Assembly: GCF_026340095.1 (NCBI RefSeq)
Contig: NZ_JAPEPO010000001.1
Span: forward strand, 2,046,001-2,110,000
Length of the DNA: 64,000 bases
Direction of reading: 5' to 3'
From: Streptomyces sp. NBC_01446
GTDB taxonomy: Bacteria; Actinomycetota; Actinomycetes; Streptomycetales; Streptomycetaceae
Part shown: one piece after another, positions 52,609-61,508 of the stretch
How the letters are laid out: every line of letters begins with the position of its first letter
Position numbering within the stretch: the stretch's first letter is position 1
Position numbers and translations under genes: made by a program
The notes under the pieces: model-generated
Told to the model about the DNA's origin: nothing
Databases searched by the model: none
The model's input: only the letters and a program-made list of their open reading frames with translations

Positions 52609-54138
52609 CTAGTCCAGGTAGTCGCGCAGGACCTGCGAACGCGACGGGTGGCGCAGCTTCGACATCGTCTTGGACTCGATCTGACGGATCCGCTCACGCG
52701 TGACGCCGTAGACCTTGCCGATCTCGTCGAGGGTCTTCGGCTGACCGTCGGTGAGACCGAAACGCATCGAGACGACGCCCGCCTCGCGCTCCGAAAGGGT
52801 GTCGAGGACGGAGTGCAGCTGCTCCTGGAGGAGCGTGAAGCTGACCGCGTCGGCCGGCACGACCGCCTCGGAGTCCTCGATGAGGTCACCGAACTCACTG
52901 TCGCCGTCCTCACCCAGGGGGGTGTGGAGGGAGATCGGCTCGCGGCCGTACTTCTGGACCTCGATGACCTTCTCCGGGGTCATGTCGAGTTCCTTGGCCA
53001 GCTCCTCCGGGGTGGGCTCGCGGCCCAGGTCCTGGAGCATCTGGCGCTGCACGCGCGCGAGCTTGTTGATGACCTCGACCATGTGCACCGGGATACGGAT
53101 GGTGCGGGCCTGGTCGGCCATGGCGCGGGTGATGGCCTGACGGATCCACCACGTGGCATACGTGGAGAACTTGTAGCCCTTGGTGTAGTCGAACTTCTCG
53201 ACCGCGCGGATCAGACCCAGGTTGCCCTCCTGGATCAGGTCCAGGAAGAGCATGCCGCGGCCGGTGTAACGCTTGGCCAGGGAGACCACCAGACGGAGGT
53301 TGGCCTCCAGGAGGTGGTTCTTGGCGCGGCGGCCGTCCTCGGCGATGATCTCCAGCTCGCGCTTGAGCTTCGGCGCGAGCTTGTCGGCGTTGGCGAGCTT
53401 GTCCTCGGCGAACAGGCCGGCCTCGATGCGCTTGGCGAGCTCGACCTCCTGCTCGGCGTTGAGCAGCGGGACCTTACCGATCTGCTTCAGGTAGTCCTTG
53501 ACGGGGTCGGCGGTGGCGCCGGCCGCGGCGACCTGCTGCGCGGGCGCGTCGTCCTCGTCCTCGTCGGACAGGACGAAGCCCTGCGCGCCCTCCTCGCCGG
53601 GCTCGCCTTCGGCCTTGGCCGTACCGGGGGTCTCCTCGGTGGCCTCGTCGTCGACCTCGTCGTCCTTCTTGCCGGTCTTCTTCGCCGCCGCCTTCTTGGC
53701 GACGGTCTTCTTCACGGCAGCCTTCTTGGCCGTCGTCTTCTTGGCTGCGACCTTCTTGGGTTCGGCGTCCTCAGCCTCGGCCTCGACGGCCGGGGACTCG
53801 GGGGTGGCCGTGGCAGCGACCTTCTTCGCCGTGACCGTCTTGGCGGCGACGGTCTTGGTGGCGGTGCGCTTGACCGGGCTCTTAGCTGCGACGCTCTTGC
53901 GGGGGCGCTTCGGCTCCGCGGCACTGACCATCAGCGTCACACCCTCTTCCTCGAGGATCTGGTTGAGGCTGCGCAGAACGTTCTTCCACTGAGTGGCCGG
54001 AATCTGGTCGGCCTCGAAGGCACGGCGCACGTCGTCGCCGGCGATCTGGCCATCAGCCTTTCCCCGCTCAATGAGCGCCATGACAGAGACGGACTCGGCG
54101 ATCTCCGGCGGGAGCGTACGGGATGTGCTGGCCGACAC
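52609..54138 (-). CDS. hrdB: RNA polymerase principal sigma factor HrdB
   Basis: The essential housekeeping sigma factor (509 residues). The N-terminal region 1.1-like part ([18 protein letters not shown]) is followed by a Lys/Ala-rich segment (about 95-160) and an acidic stretch, then regions 1.2 ([11 protein letters not shown]), 2 ([20 protein letters not shown] for -10 recognition), 3 and 4, with the -35 helix [23 protein letters not shown] at 54138 follows GAGAGG; this matches the usual start. The long upstream gap must carry its promoters. A strong hairpin lies near 54451-54500. Confidence 0.97.
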   Translation of the reverse strand: MSASTSRTLPPEIAESVSVMALIERGKADGQIAGDDVRRAFEADQIPATQWKNVLRSLNQILEEEGVTLMVSAAEPKRPRKSVAAKSPVKRTATKTVAAKTVTAKKVAATATPESPAVEAEAEDAEPKKVAAKKTTAKKAAVKKTVAKKAAAKKTGKKDDEVDDEATEETPGTAKAEGEPGEEGAQGFVLSDEDEDDAPAQQVAAAGATADPVKDYLKQIGKVPLLNAEQEVELAKRIEAGLFAEDKLANADKLAPKLKRELEIIAEDGRRAKNHLLEANLRLVVSLAKRYTGRGMLFLDLIQEGNLGLIRAVEKFDYTKGYKFSTYATWWIRQAITRAMADQARTIRIPVHMVEVINKLARVQRQMLQDLGREPTPEELAKELDMTPEKVIEVQKYGREPISLHTPLGEDGDSEFGDLIEDSEAVVPADAVSFTLLQEQLHSVLDTLSEREAGVVSMRFGLTDGQPKTLDEIGKVYGVTRERIRQIESKTMSKLRHPSRSQVLRDYLD

Positions 54139-54599
54139 GAACAACCTCTCGGAACGTTGGAAAACGGCTTCCGGCCCCGTCCTGTGAGGACCGGAGCCGA
54201 CGACCGCCGGCTTGGGGATGGGCCGACGGCGCGGGCGGAGCCGGGGAGATGCACAGCGCCGAACGCGGCGGCTGTATTCCCTCCTCGGCTGTCACCTCTT
54301 AGGTCATCGCGCTGTTCCGAGGAGCGTTACGCCCAATCTGCGTGGCCCGAGTCACACCCCGTAAGCGGTCAAAAACTAATGGATACGGTCAAACATGGCC
54401 ACTCTTCTGGTACCCAGCTCGACCCGGCGGAACCCATGGTCCACGCATATGTCGCCGGATCGCGCCGGGTCCCGGGGGGGATCAGGCGCGATCCGGCGAC
54501 ACATGAGGAACAGATGGTGGGCGCATCCGGACCGTGAGGTGCATCGAGCACCGAGGGCCTGCACCGAGGCGCCGGATCACCAGATCGCCGAGAAACGCG
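54139..54599. other. Upstream region of hrdB
   Basis: No gene is present. On the minus strand there is an AT-rich part with two TTGACC elements (near 54370 and 54390) and a GTGTGACTCGGGCC stretch that could hold hrdB promoters. A large inverted repeat, GTCGCCGGATCGCGCC (54451-54466) with GGCGCGATCCGGCGAC (54485-54500), has a 16-base perfect stem and an 18-base loop. It may end the whiH transcript that would otherwise run into the hrdB region, or act on the hrdB leader. Confidence 0.5.
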
Positions 54600-55487
54600 T
54601 CAGTGCTCGCGGGGCGCGGGGACCACACGTTCTACATCGGGGTGGACGGTGAGCAGCTGGCGCATGGCCGCCTCCGCGCCCGTGCCGTCGCCCGCGGCGA
54701 GGGCGTCGGCGATCCGGCCGTGGTGCGCGACAGCCACCTCGTTCGGGCGGTCGCAGCCCGTGACGGGTCCCCCGGAGACCTGGAGGGCGGCGGAGACGAT
54801 GCCGGACAGGTGCTCGAGCATGCGGTTGCCCGCGAGCTGGATGAGCAGGGAGTGGAACTCGGCGTCGGCGCGGGCGAACGTGATCGGGTCGCCCTGCCCC
54901 AGGGCGTGCCCCATGATCTCGACCATGTCGGTGAGCCGCTGCTGGACGTCCTCACGGCCGTGTCCCGCCGCGAGCCGCGCGGCGAGGGGCTCGATCGTCC
55001 AGCGCAGCTCGTTCAGCTCGCGGCGCTGGTCGTCGCGCTGCGGACCGAAGGCGCGCCATTCGATGATGTCCGGGTCGAGCAGGTTCCAGTCACTGACGGG
55101 GCGGACGCGGGTGCCGACATTGGGGCGGGCGCTGACCAGGCCCTTCGCCTCGAGGACGCGGAGCGACTCGCGGACGACGGTGCGGGACACCTCGAATCGC
55201 TGGCCGATCTCCTCGGGCACGAGCGGGCGGTCCGCGCCGAGGTCCCCGGAAACGATCATCTGGCCCAGCTGCTGGACGAGTTGGCCGTGCAGGCCGCGTC
55301 CGCGGCTGCCGGCGGCGCGCCGCCCCATCCGGCCGAGATCCTGGTCCGCGACATCCCAAACAGGGGCGCCCACACGGTCGGCGCCGTGTGCCTCCCCATA
55401 GGGGTAGCGGTCGAGTTCGCCCGGGCCGGACAGGCCGGAGTCGGCGGAGCGGGCGGCGGTCATCATGGTGTGCGCAAGGGTACTCAC
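54600..55487 (-). CDS. whiH: Sporulation transcription factor WhiH (GntR family)
   Basis: A GntR/FCD regulator needed for sporulation septation. The 295 residues (GTG at 55487) equal the S. coelicolor WhiH length I recall. The winged helix (about 65-130) has EEIGQRFEVSRTVVRESLRV and the FCD domain has ADAEFHSLLIQLAGN and VAVAHHGRIADALAAG, with ligand or metal His residues. Location next to hrdB is as in S. coelicolor. WhiG-dependent transcription is known for whiH; a CCGATAA element lies about 93 bases upstream of the start. Confidence 0.92.
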   Translation of the reverse strand: MSTLAHTMMTAARSADSGLSGPGELDRYPYGEAHGADRVGAPVWDVADQDLGRMGRRAAGSRGRGLHGQLVQQLGQMIVSGDLGADRPLVPEEIGQRFEVSRTVVRESLRVLEAKGLVSARPNVGTRVRPVSDWNLLDPDIIEWRAFGPQRDDQRRELNELRWTIEPLAARLAAGHGREDVQQRLTDMVEIMGHALGQGDPITFARADAEFHSLLIQLAGNRMLEHLSGIVSAALQVSGGPVTGCDRPNEVAVAHHGRIADALAAGDGTGAEAAMRQLLTVHPDVERVVPAPREH

Positions 55488-55579
55488 GGATCTGTTGTCG
55501 GCGCCGTCCCCAAGTCCCTTGAGGTCTTTGGTGAAAAGCACACGAAAGGGTGATCGCTTACCCCGTCGCAATTGACGCC

Positions 55580-55586
55580 TTATCGG
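55580..55586 (-). promoter_or_regulatory. WhiG-type -10 element candidate upstream of whiH
   Basis: On the minus strand the sequence reads TCCGATAAGG, matching seven of eight bases of the sigma-WhiG -10 consensus GCCGATAA. It is 93 bases upstream of the whiH start. No matching TAAA -35 box is visible at the usual spacing, so the assignment rests on the -10 only. Confidence 0.45.
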
Positions 55587-55649
55587 ACGGAAATGAGCGC
55601 TCCTCGGGGAGTTGTGCGCGAGGCCGGACCAGAAGGCGCCGGACGGTCG

Positions 55650-57674
55650 TCATCGAGCCCTGGGGCGCAGCACGGTGAGCAGATAAGCGCAGAGCAGAGC
55701 GGTCAACGACAACATCAGTGCACTGCCCACAGGTTGGGCGATCATCCGCAGTCCCGCGGCCAGAACACGCTCCGCCCCGAACGGCCAGTGCACGAGCGCC
55801 AGATCACGAAGCCTCGACGGAAGTCCCGCCGCCGTTCGCACAGATGGTCCTTCCAAGGCCTTCTGTACTAGGGGCACGACGAGGATCGGAACGGCGAGTA
55901 CGGCGGCCAGCCCGGCCGTCGTGGACCGGAAGACACCCGCGGCCAGCACCCCGGCCCAGGCGCAGCCCACGACGAGCGCCAGCCAACTCGCGAACGTCGA
56001 AAGCCAGTCTGCGGGAACCTTGGTGAGCTCTTCTCCGTATACAAGGTGGAGCAGCACCGCGTCGGAGGCGACGACGAGGAAGGCCAGCGAGACGGCGATG
56101 GCCGCCGCGACAACGAGTTTCGCGCAAAGAAGCCCCAGGCGACGGGGGACGGTGCCACGGTCGGCGGCGAGCGCGGGATGACGGAACTCGTCGCCGAACG
56201 CGAAGGCCCCGAGCAGCCCCGCACCCAGGGCAGCCGGCGGAAGCGGCAGTTCCTGGGGCCAGGCGGCCAGCAGGTGCGCCTGCGGCGTGCGACCGGTCCG
56301 CGCGAGCAGTACGGCGACGATCGCGGAGGCAACGAGGACGGCAGCCGCGGTGAGGTAACCGGTGGCGATACCGGTCGCCCGGCGGACCTCGTACCGCAGC
56401 GGACGGAGCGGGCTGGGTGCGGGGTGGATCGTGATGGGGGGTGGGAGGGGGGAGAGGGAGGCGGGGGGAGGGGCGGAGGCGCGACCTGACGGAGTTCTGG
56501 AGGCCTGGGTGCCCTGTTCGTCGGACGGCGGCGCCGGGGCCGAGGCCGAGGAGGAGGCGCCGCCAAGGTCCGCGTCGACAGGGAGCGACACGAAGGTGCC
56601 CGTGGACTTCGGGGGTTCCTGAGCGGAGCGAGCATGTCCCCGCGCCAGCGCCGACGGTGCGGCGGTTTCTTCCGACGGCTCCAGGACCGGAAGAGGCGCG
56701 TCCGTCGCGGACGACGTATCCGCGACCGCCGGCTGGGGCACGGTCGGCTCCGCCGCCCGGACTTCTTCGGCGCGCGTCCGCGCCGGAACACTCACCGCAG
56801 GCCCCGCATCCCCGACCTCGTCCGCGAGTTGGTGGACCAGGATGCTGTGGCGGAACGCGGTTTCGCCGATGTCCGCGCAGTTACTGCCGTACACGGAGAG
56901 CCGATTGCCGCCCTCGTTCACGACCTCGACGGAACGCTGCGTCGCGCGCGCTTCCTTGGCCAGCAGGACACCGAGCCGGGCCGCATGTGGGCTGCGGACG
57001 GCGACGCGGGGGCGCAGCCTCGTGCGGGAGAAGTCCGCGACGCACTGGTCCGCGATGACGCGCCCCTCCTCCAGAGTGACCACGCGGTCAGCCGTCCGCG
57101 CCGCTTCCTTGGCATCGTCGGTGGTGAAGAGCACGGTGCCGCCGAGCGACGCGTGGGCCCGCAGGATGCCGTGCAGCCACTTGCCCTCGCGCGCCGAGAG
57201 GCCGTCTGCGGGTCCGTCGAGGACGAGCGTGTGCGGATCCGCGAGAAGCGCGCAGGCGAGGCCGAGGCGCCGGTCCATGCCTCGCGAGAGCGTGCCGAGC
57301 CGCTGCTCACGCAGGCTGACGATGCCGACGACTTCGAGGACCTCGTCCGCGCGCTGCACCGGCACGCCTGCGGCCGCGCACAACATACGCAGCTGTCCGC
57401 GGACGGTGCGGGACGGATGACCCTGGACCTCGCCGAGCAACACGCCGACTTCTTGGGAGGGATGGGGGATGCGGTGCAGGGGGCGGCCTCTGAAATGCGT
57501 GATTCCACGGCCTTGTTGGAGTTCGAGCATCAGCCGGACCGCCGTCGTCTTGCCGGACGCGCGGGCGCCTAGCAGCGCCGTGACGCGACCAGTCGGCGCC
57601 TCGAAGGACACGTCGTCGACAGCGGGCGGGAGCTCCTGGCGGGGATTGCTGGTCAGTCCGAAGGCCTGGATCAT
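55650..57674 (-). CDS. ABC transporter fusion with a degenerate ATPase domain
   Basis: A 674-residue single-chain ABC-2-type half transporter. The N-terminal nucleotide-binding domain (1-215) has an intact Walker A (GARASGKTT, 36-44), but the signature reads LSRGMDRRLG, Walker B reads TLVLDGP so the catalytic Glu is Gly (154), and the H-loop position reads TTDD instead of the usual His. A Pro/Ala/Ser-rich linker (about 290-430) leads to six TM helices. It probably binds ATP but hydrolyses it poorly or not at all, or needs a partner. ATG at 57674 follows GAGAGAAG. Substrate unknown. Confidence 0.88.
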   Translation of the reverse strand: MIQAFGLTSNPRQELPPAVDDVSFEAPTGRVTALLGARASGKTTAVRLMLELQQGRGITHFRGRPLHRIPHPSQEVGVLLGEVQGHPSRTVRGQLRMLCAAAGVPVQRADEVLEVVGIVSLREQRLGTLSRGMDRRLGLACALLADPHTLVLDGPADGLSAREGKWLHGILRAHASLGGTVLFTTDDAKEAARTADRVVTLEEGRVIADQCVADFSRTRLRPRVAVRSPHAARLGVLLAKEARATQRSVEVVNEGGNRLSVYGSNCADIGETAFRHSILVHQLADEVGDAGPAVSVPARTRAEEVRAAEPTVPQPAVADTSSATDAPLPVLEPSEETAAPSALARGHARSAQEPPKSTGTFVSLPVDADLGGASSSASAPAPPSDEQGTQASRTPSGRASAPPPASLSPLPPPITIHPAPSPLRPLRYEVRRATGIATGYLTAAAVLVASAIVAVLLARTGRTPQAHLLAAWPQELPLPPAALGAGLLGAFAFGDEFRHPALAADRGTVPRRLGLLCAKLVVAAAIAVSLAFLVVASDAVLLHLVYGEELTKVPADWLSTFASWLALVVGCAWAGVLAAGVFRSTTAGLAAVLAVPILVVPLVQKALEGPSVRTAAGLPSRLRDLALVHWPFGAERVLAAGLRMIAQPVGSALMLSLTALLCAYLLTVLRPRAR

Positions 57675-57865
57675 GGCTTCTCTCGCAGGATGTGCGACCG
57701 CTCGGCGGCCTGGGACCCGTCCGCCGAGCGGGGACGGACGAACCCCGTGGGTACCACAGCAAGATAACCCGATATTTCCGACTTTTCGGGCAGGGCAAGA
57801 CCTCGGGTGTCACCTGCGCGGCGCGGACGGCCAGAGCCCGGAGGTCAGGCCCGGTCAGCTCCGGG

Positions 57866-58627
57866 TCATACCTCGGGGCGCAGCATCGGCGGGTTGAGCA
57901 GCGTCGCGCCCCCCGCCCGGAAGAGCTGGGCCGGCCTGCCGCCCTGGCGGGTCGTGGTCCCGCCGGTGGGCACGAGGAAGCCCGGGGTGCCCGTCACCTT
58001 GCGGTGGAAGTTGCGCGGATCCAGCGCGACGGCCCACACCGCCTCGTACACGCGCCGCAGCTCACCGACCGTGAACTCGGGCGGGCAGAAGGCCGTGGCG
58101 AGTGACGAGTACTCGATCTTCGAGCGGGCGCGCTCCACGCCGTCCGCGAGGATCTGCGCATGGTCGAAGGCCAGGGGTGCCGCCTGCTCACCCTCACGCC
58201 CGTACCCGCTCTGGTTCAGCAGGTCCTCCACGGGTGCCCAGCGCGCACTGTGCGCGTCGCCGCCCGCACGCGGTGCCGGCAGATCCGGCGCCAGGGCCAG
58301 ATGAGCGACGCTGACGACGCGCATACGAGGGTCACGCTTGGGGTCACCGTAGGTGGCCAGCTGCTCCAGGTGCGCGCCGTTGACCTGGTCCGGGTCCGCG
58401 GGATCATGGGCACAGAGCCCGGTCTCCTCGATCAGTTCGCGCGCCGCGGCCGACGACAGGTCCTCGTCGTCCCGGACGAAGCCGCCAGGGAGTGCCCAAC
58501 GCCCCTGGAACGGCGGTTCGCCTCGCCGCACCGCGAGCGCACAGAGCGCGTGACGGCGCACCGTCAGCACCACCAGGTCGACGGTGACTGCGAAGGGCGG
58601 GAAGGCCGACGGGTCGTAGGGCGACAT
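57866..58627 (-). CDS. Nudix hydrolase with C-terminal winged helix (NrtR-like)
   Basis: A 253-residue protein. Residues 10-150 are a Nudix domain with a complete Nudix box (49-71: GFVRDDEDLSSAAARELIEE and TGL). The C-terminal part, SSLATAFCPPEFTVGELRRV then ALDPRNFHRKVTG, is the winged-helix module of NrtR-type regulators, which control NAD salvage and bind ADP-ribose. Because the catalytic box is complete, it may be an active ADP-ribose hydrolase, a regulator, or both. ATG at 58627 is the start of the conserved part. A CGTC-AGGAA-GACG inverted repeat lies just upstream. Confidence 0.88.
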   Translation of the reverse strand: MSPYDPSAFPPFAVTVDLVVLTVRRHALCALAVRRGEPPFQGRWALPGGFVRDDEDLSSAAARELIEETGLCAHDPADPDQVNGAHLEQLATYGDPKRDPRMRVVSVAHLALAPDLPAPRAGGDAHSARWAPVEDLLNQSGYGREGEQAAPLAFDHAQILADGVERARSKIEYSSLATAFCPPEFTVGELRRVYEAVWAVALDPRNFHRKVTGTPGFLVPTGGTTTRQGGRPAQLFRAGGATLLNPPMLRPEV

Positions 58628-58745
58628 GCGGCGATCATAGTCGTCTTCCTGACGATAAACACTCCCTTCGCGATCGTTGATCAAGGCCTTCTTCGAAGTT
58701 CCCGCGTGGGACCCCGCCGATCTTCCGAACTCACGTCCGCGCCGG

Positions 58746-61109
58746 TCACACCCCCAACTGCAGCCCGTCGTCCGCCTCCTCGACCATGGCGAGACCGAGC
58801 CTGCTGACCCGCACCGAGAACGGGGCGCCCGCGACCCGCAGCCCGGCCAGTCCGATCTCCCCCAGGGGTGCGCTGCGCATCGGTCTCAGCGTCACCGTCC
58901 CGGCAGGCGCGTCCGGCCGGATCCCGACGAGGGCGGTGAGGAGCTGCACCCCTGACGCCGCGGCGGTGGCCGCGGGTCTGCAGGCGGCCGGATGCGGAAG
59001 CGGGGCGCCCCCTTCGAAACGCTGCTCCCCCGCGTACATCTCGGGCAGCCGGAACCCGAAGGCCTCGGCCGCGGACAGGACGCCCCGCAGCAGCGAGCTC
59101 GACTCCTTCTCGTAGCCCGCAGCGGCCAAGCCGCCCACGGCCAGCGCCGTCTCCTGCACCCGCACGGCTCCGCCACGGTGCCCGAACGGGTTGTACGACG
59201 CTTCTCGTACGCCCAGACTGCGCAGACCCCACCCCGAGTCGAGCGCCGGACCGCCCAGGAGCCGCGCGAGCTGTTCCGTCCGCACCTTGTCGAGGAGGCC
59301 CGGCGCCATCAGACCGCCGCCGAGCAGCCCCGTGTCGAGGAGGTGGGCCGCGGCGCTGCCCAGGTGAGGTAGGAGTCGCCCGTCAGGCGTGCGGGCGGCA
59401 GCGGGCCGGCCGCCCCCACGGTCCTCGGCCCAGAAGTCCTCCCCGAACCTCGTCCGCAGCGCTTCAGCCCACTGGCGCAGTTCCACGGCGCCGGGTCGGC
59501 CATGGGCGTCGAGGAGATCCGCGCCGAGCAGGGCGGCTCGGTGGGCGTGCGCCTGGGTCTCGCAGCGCAACGGCCCTCCGGGGCCGGGGTCCGCCAGGTA
59601 CGCCCCGTCGCCGACGGCGGTCCGCAGCCACTGCAGGCAGCGCTCCGCCGTGGGCAGCAGCTCTGCGACCTCCTGCTCGGGAAGGCCCCAGCGTCTCGCC
59701 TCCGCGAGGAGCGCCGGAAACAGGAGTGTCGCTTCGGTTCCGGTGCAGCCGGGCGGCAGATGCGGACCGGCGTCTCTCAGCGGGCCGGGAATCATCCCTG
59801 ACTCCCTTCCCACCCCTGGGAGTTGGGTCCGAGCGAGGGCCCTGAGCGTGCCCGCGGCCAACCGCGTCCCCAGAGGGAGCGCCATCCGCGCCGCCGCCAA
59901 CGCCTCGGCCGGAGCCAGACCGCAGCGCCAGGGCGCGCCGGCGGCGAGGTAGAGGTCCGAGGGGTACGCCGGGTCGCGCAGCAGCAGTGCGCGCAGGTCC
60001 TCTGCGCAGGTTCTCAGCAGGGGGCCCACTCGTGCGTCGTCCCCAGCCGATTCCGCCGCGGCAAGCGGGCGTACGGTGCCATGCCCGACCGGCCTGCTCG
60101 CCGCCCCGCCGTCGGCCCGTACCCGCAGTTCGACACTCCAGGTGCCGCCCGGAGGCAGATCGAACTCCCAGCGCAGCAGCCCGGCGGAGGCGAGGGCGTC
60201 GCGGGGCGGCGGGTCGGCGGTGACGACGGCGTGGCCTGCCGACGACGACCACCGCATGCCGGAGTCGTGGACGGTGCCGGACAGTTCACGCCCCGGCCGT
60301 CCGGCCGCCACCGCGCCCAGCTCGGCCAGATCCGTACCGAGTGCGACCTCGACCGGCAGTCGCAGCGGTCGGGTGGCCGAGCTGCGCAGCGTGATCCGCT
60401 CGGTGCCGTCGGCATGCCGGATCCGTTCGACCATGATGTCCGGGTCGGGTCCGCCGACCACGACTGGTCTCAGCGTCGCCACAAACCGGGCCCGGTCGGC
60501 GGCGACCATGCGGGCCTGCACCGCGATCGGCTCACGCCCCGCCACGCGAAGCAGGCAGCGCGACAACAGCCGGCGCCCCGCACGGTAGAACCCTTCCAGT
60601 CCGTCGCCCGTCAACTGCCCTTGCTGCGAGGAGATCGCGAGCGAGGGCAGCGCCACGCAGATCAGCGTCGTGTGTGCCGGCGGCAGCTCCGCGGAGCGCC
60701 GGGGAGCTGGGGTGTTCGCGCGACCGGCGTGCGCATGAGGCGGCGGAGCGTTGCGGGTAGCGGGTGGAGCCGGAGCCGGATCTTTGCGGCGGGCTGGGGA
60801 GATCGCTGGGGAAATCGCCGACGTCACTGCTTGAGCGGATGGCGCTCCCGCGACGACGGTTGACGGCTCCGGCAGGACGGTTGGCGGCCCCGCGGTCTCG
60901 GATGGCGCTCCCAGACCCACCGCCGCCGACGCCGCTCCGACGGGCGCGGTCGATACCCCGGCCGGTGGAGGAGGCGAGATCCCCACGGCGATTCCACGGG
61001 CCTGGCCCGCACCTCCGATGATGCGGTCGACGAACGAGTCCTCCAAAGGGCTCTCGAAGGAGCCCTTGAACGAGCCTTCGGGCTCCGGCGCTCGTGCGGC
61101 TGAAGGCAT
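58746..61109 (-). CDS. Glycogen debranching-like protein (N-terminal domain and MGH-type helical barrel)
   Basis: A 787-residue protein. Residues 1-130 are low-complexity and Ala/Pro-rich. A beta domain like the N-terminus of glycogen-debranching enzymes follows (about 150-350; TTLICVALPSLAISSQQGQL and RWEFDLPPGGTWSVELRV). The C-terminal six-hairpin barrel has DPAYPSDLYLAAGAPWRCGL, SGWGLRSLGVREASYNPFGH and YAGEQR, typical of the amylo-alpha-1,6-glucosidase group. It probably acts on branched glycans in the cytoplasm. Its ATG overlaps the small gene upstream (TGATG), so they are coupled. Confidence 0.9.
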   Translation of the reverse strand: MPSAARAPEPEGSFKGSFESPLEDSFVDRIIGGAGQARGIAVGISPPPPAGVSTAPVGAASAAVGLGAPSETAGPPTVLPEPSTVVAGAPSAQAVTSAISPAISPARRKDPAPAPPATRNAPPPHAHAGRANTPAPRRSAELPPAHTTLICVALPSLAISSQQGQLTGDGLEGFYRAGRRLLSRCLLRVAGREPIAVQARMVAADRARFVATLRPVVVGGPDPDIMVERIRHADGTERITLRSSATRPLRLPVEVALGTDLAELGAVAAGRPGRELSGTVHDSGMRWSSSAGHAVVTADPPPRDALASAGLLRWEFDLPPGGTWSVELRVRADGGAASRPVGHGTVRPLAAAESAGDDARVGPLLRTCAEDLRALLLRDPAYPSDLYLAAGAPWRCGLAPAEALAAARMALPLGTRLAAGTLRALARTQLPGVGRESGMIPGPLRDAGPHLPPGCTGTEATLLFPALLAEARRWGLPEQEVAELLPTAERCLQWLRTAVGDGAYLADPGPGGPLRCETQAHAHRAALLGADLLDAHGRPGAVELRQWAEALRTRFGEDFWAEDRGGGRPAAARTPDGRLLPHLGSAAAHLLDTGLLGGGLMAPGLLDKVRTEQLARLLGGPALDSGWGLRSLGVREASYNPFGHRGGAVRVQETALAVGGLAAAGYEKESSSLLRGVLSAAEAFGFRLPEMYAGEQRFEGGAPLPHPAACRPAATAAASGVQLLTALVGIRPDAPAGTVTLRPMRSAPLGEIGLAGLRVAGAPFSVRVSRLGLAMVEEADDGLQLGV

Positions 61110-61258
61110 CACGACCGCCTCGCCCCCGGACGACCAGCGGTACCGGTCTCGCAGGGCAGGCCGCCGGCACCGGGTGGGGCGTCCTTCTCCAGGGCGAGCA
61201 CCACGAGTACGGCGCAGTTCAATACGGCGGACACGGTCGACGACGCGGGGGGCGGCAT
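61109..61258 (-). CDS. Small coupled gene (49 residues) before the debranching gene
   Basis: This frame is easy to miss because it is short. ATG at 61258 has a perfect GGAAGGAG seven bases upstream, and its stop codon shares one base with the ATG of the debranching gene. The product has a hydrophobic stretch VSAVLNCAVLVVLALEK (about 9-25), two cysteines and a basic, Gly-rich tail. It could be a small membrane peptide, or a leader whose translation drives that of the large gene. I recognise no family. Third-position G+C is as high as in the neighbours. Confidence 0.6.
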   Translation of the reverse strand: MPPPASSTVSAVLNCAVLVVLALEKDAPPGAGGLPCETGTAGRPGARRS

Positions 61259-61508
61259 GGGGTGGCTCCTTCCGTGCTGGGCGCGCGCGAGGCGCCGATG
61301 GCGCTCCGAAGGGTCGGCGGGGAGACGGCGGCGCGGCCCGGTCAGAGGCTGTGCCACAGAGGTGAACGGGCCTGCCCCACCCCAAGTCACGCCCGCGGCG
61401 CAGGAAGCCGAGCAGCCGAAGCCCCATGCCCGTCCCCGAATCCCGCCCCAGTCGGTGCCCGCTCGGCCACGGAGGAGGGCCCCCGGGGCCTGTGCCACGA
61501 ATCGATAC

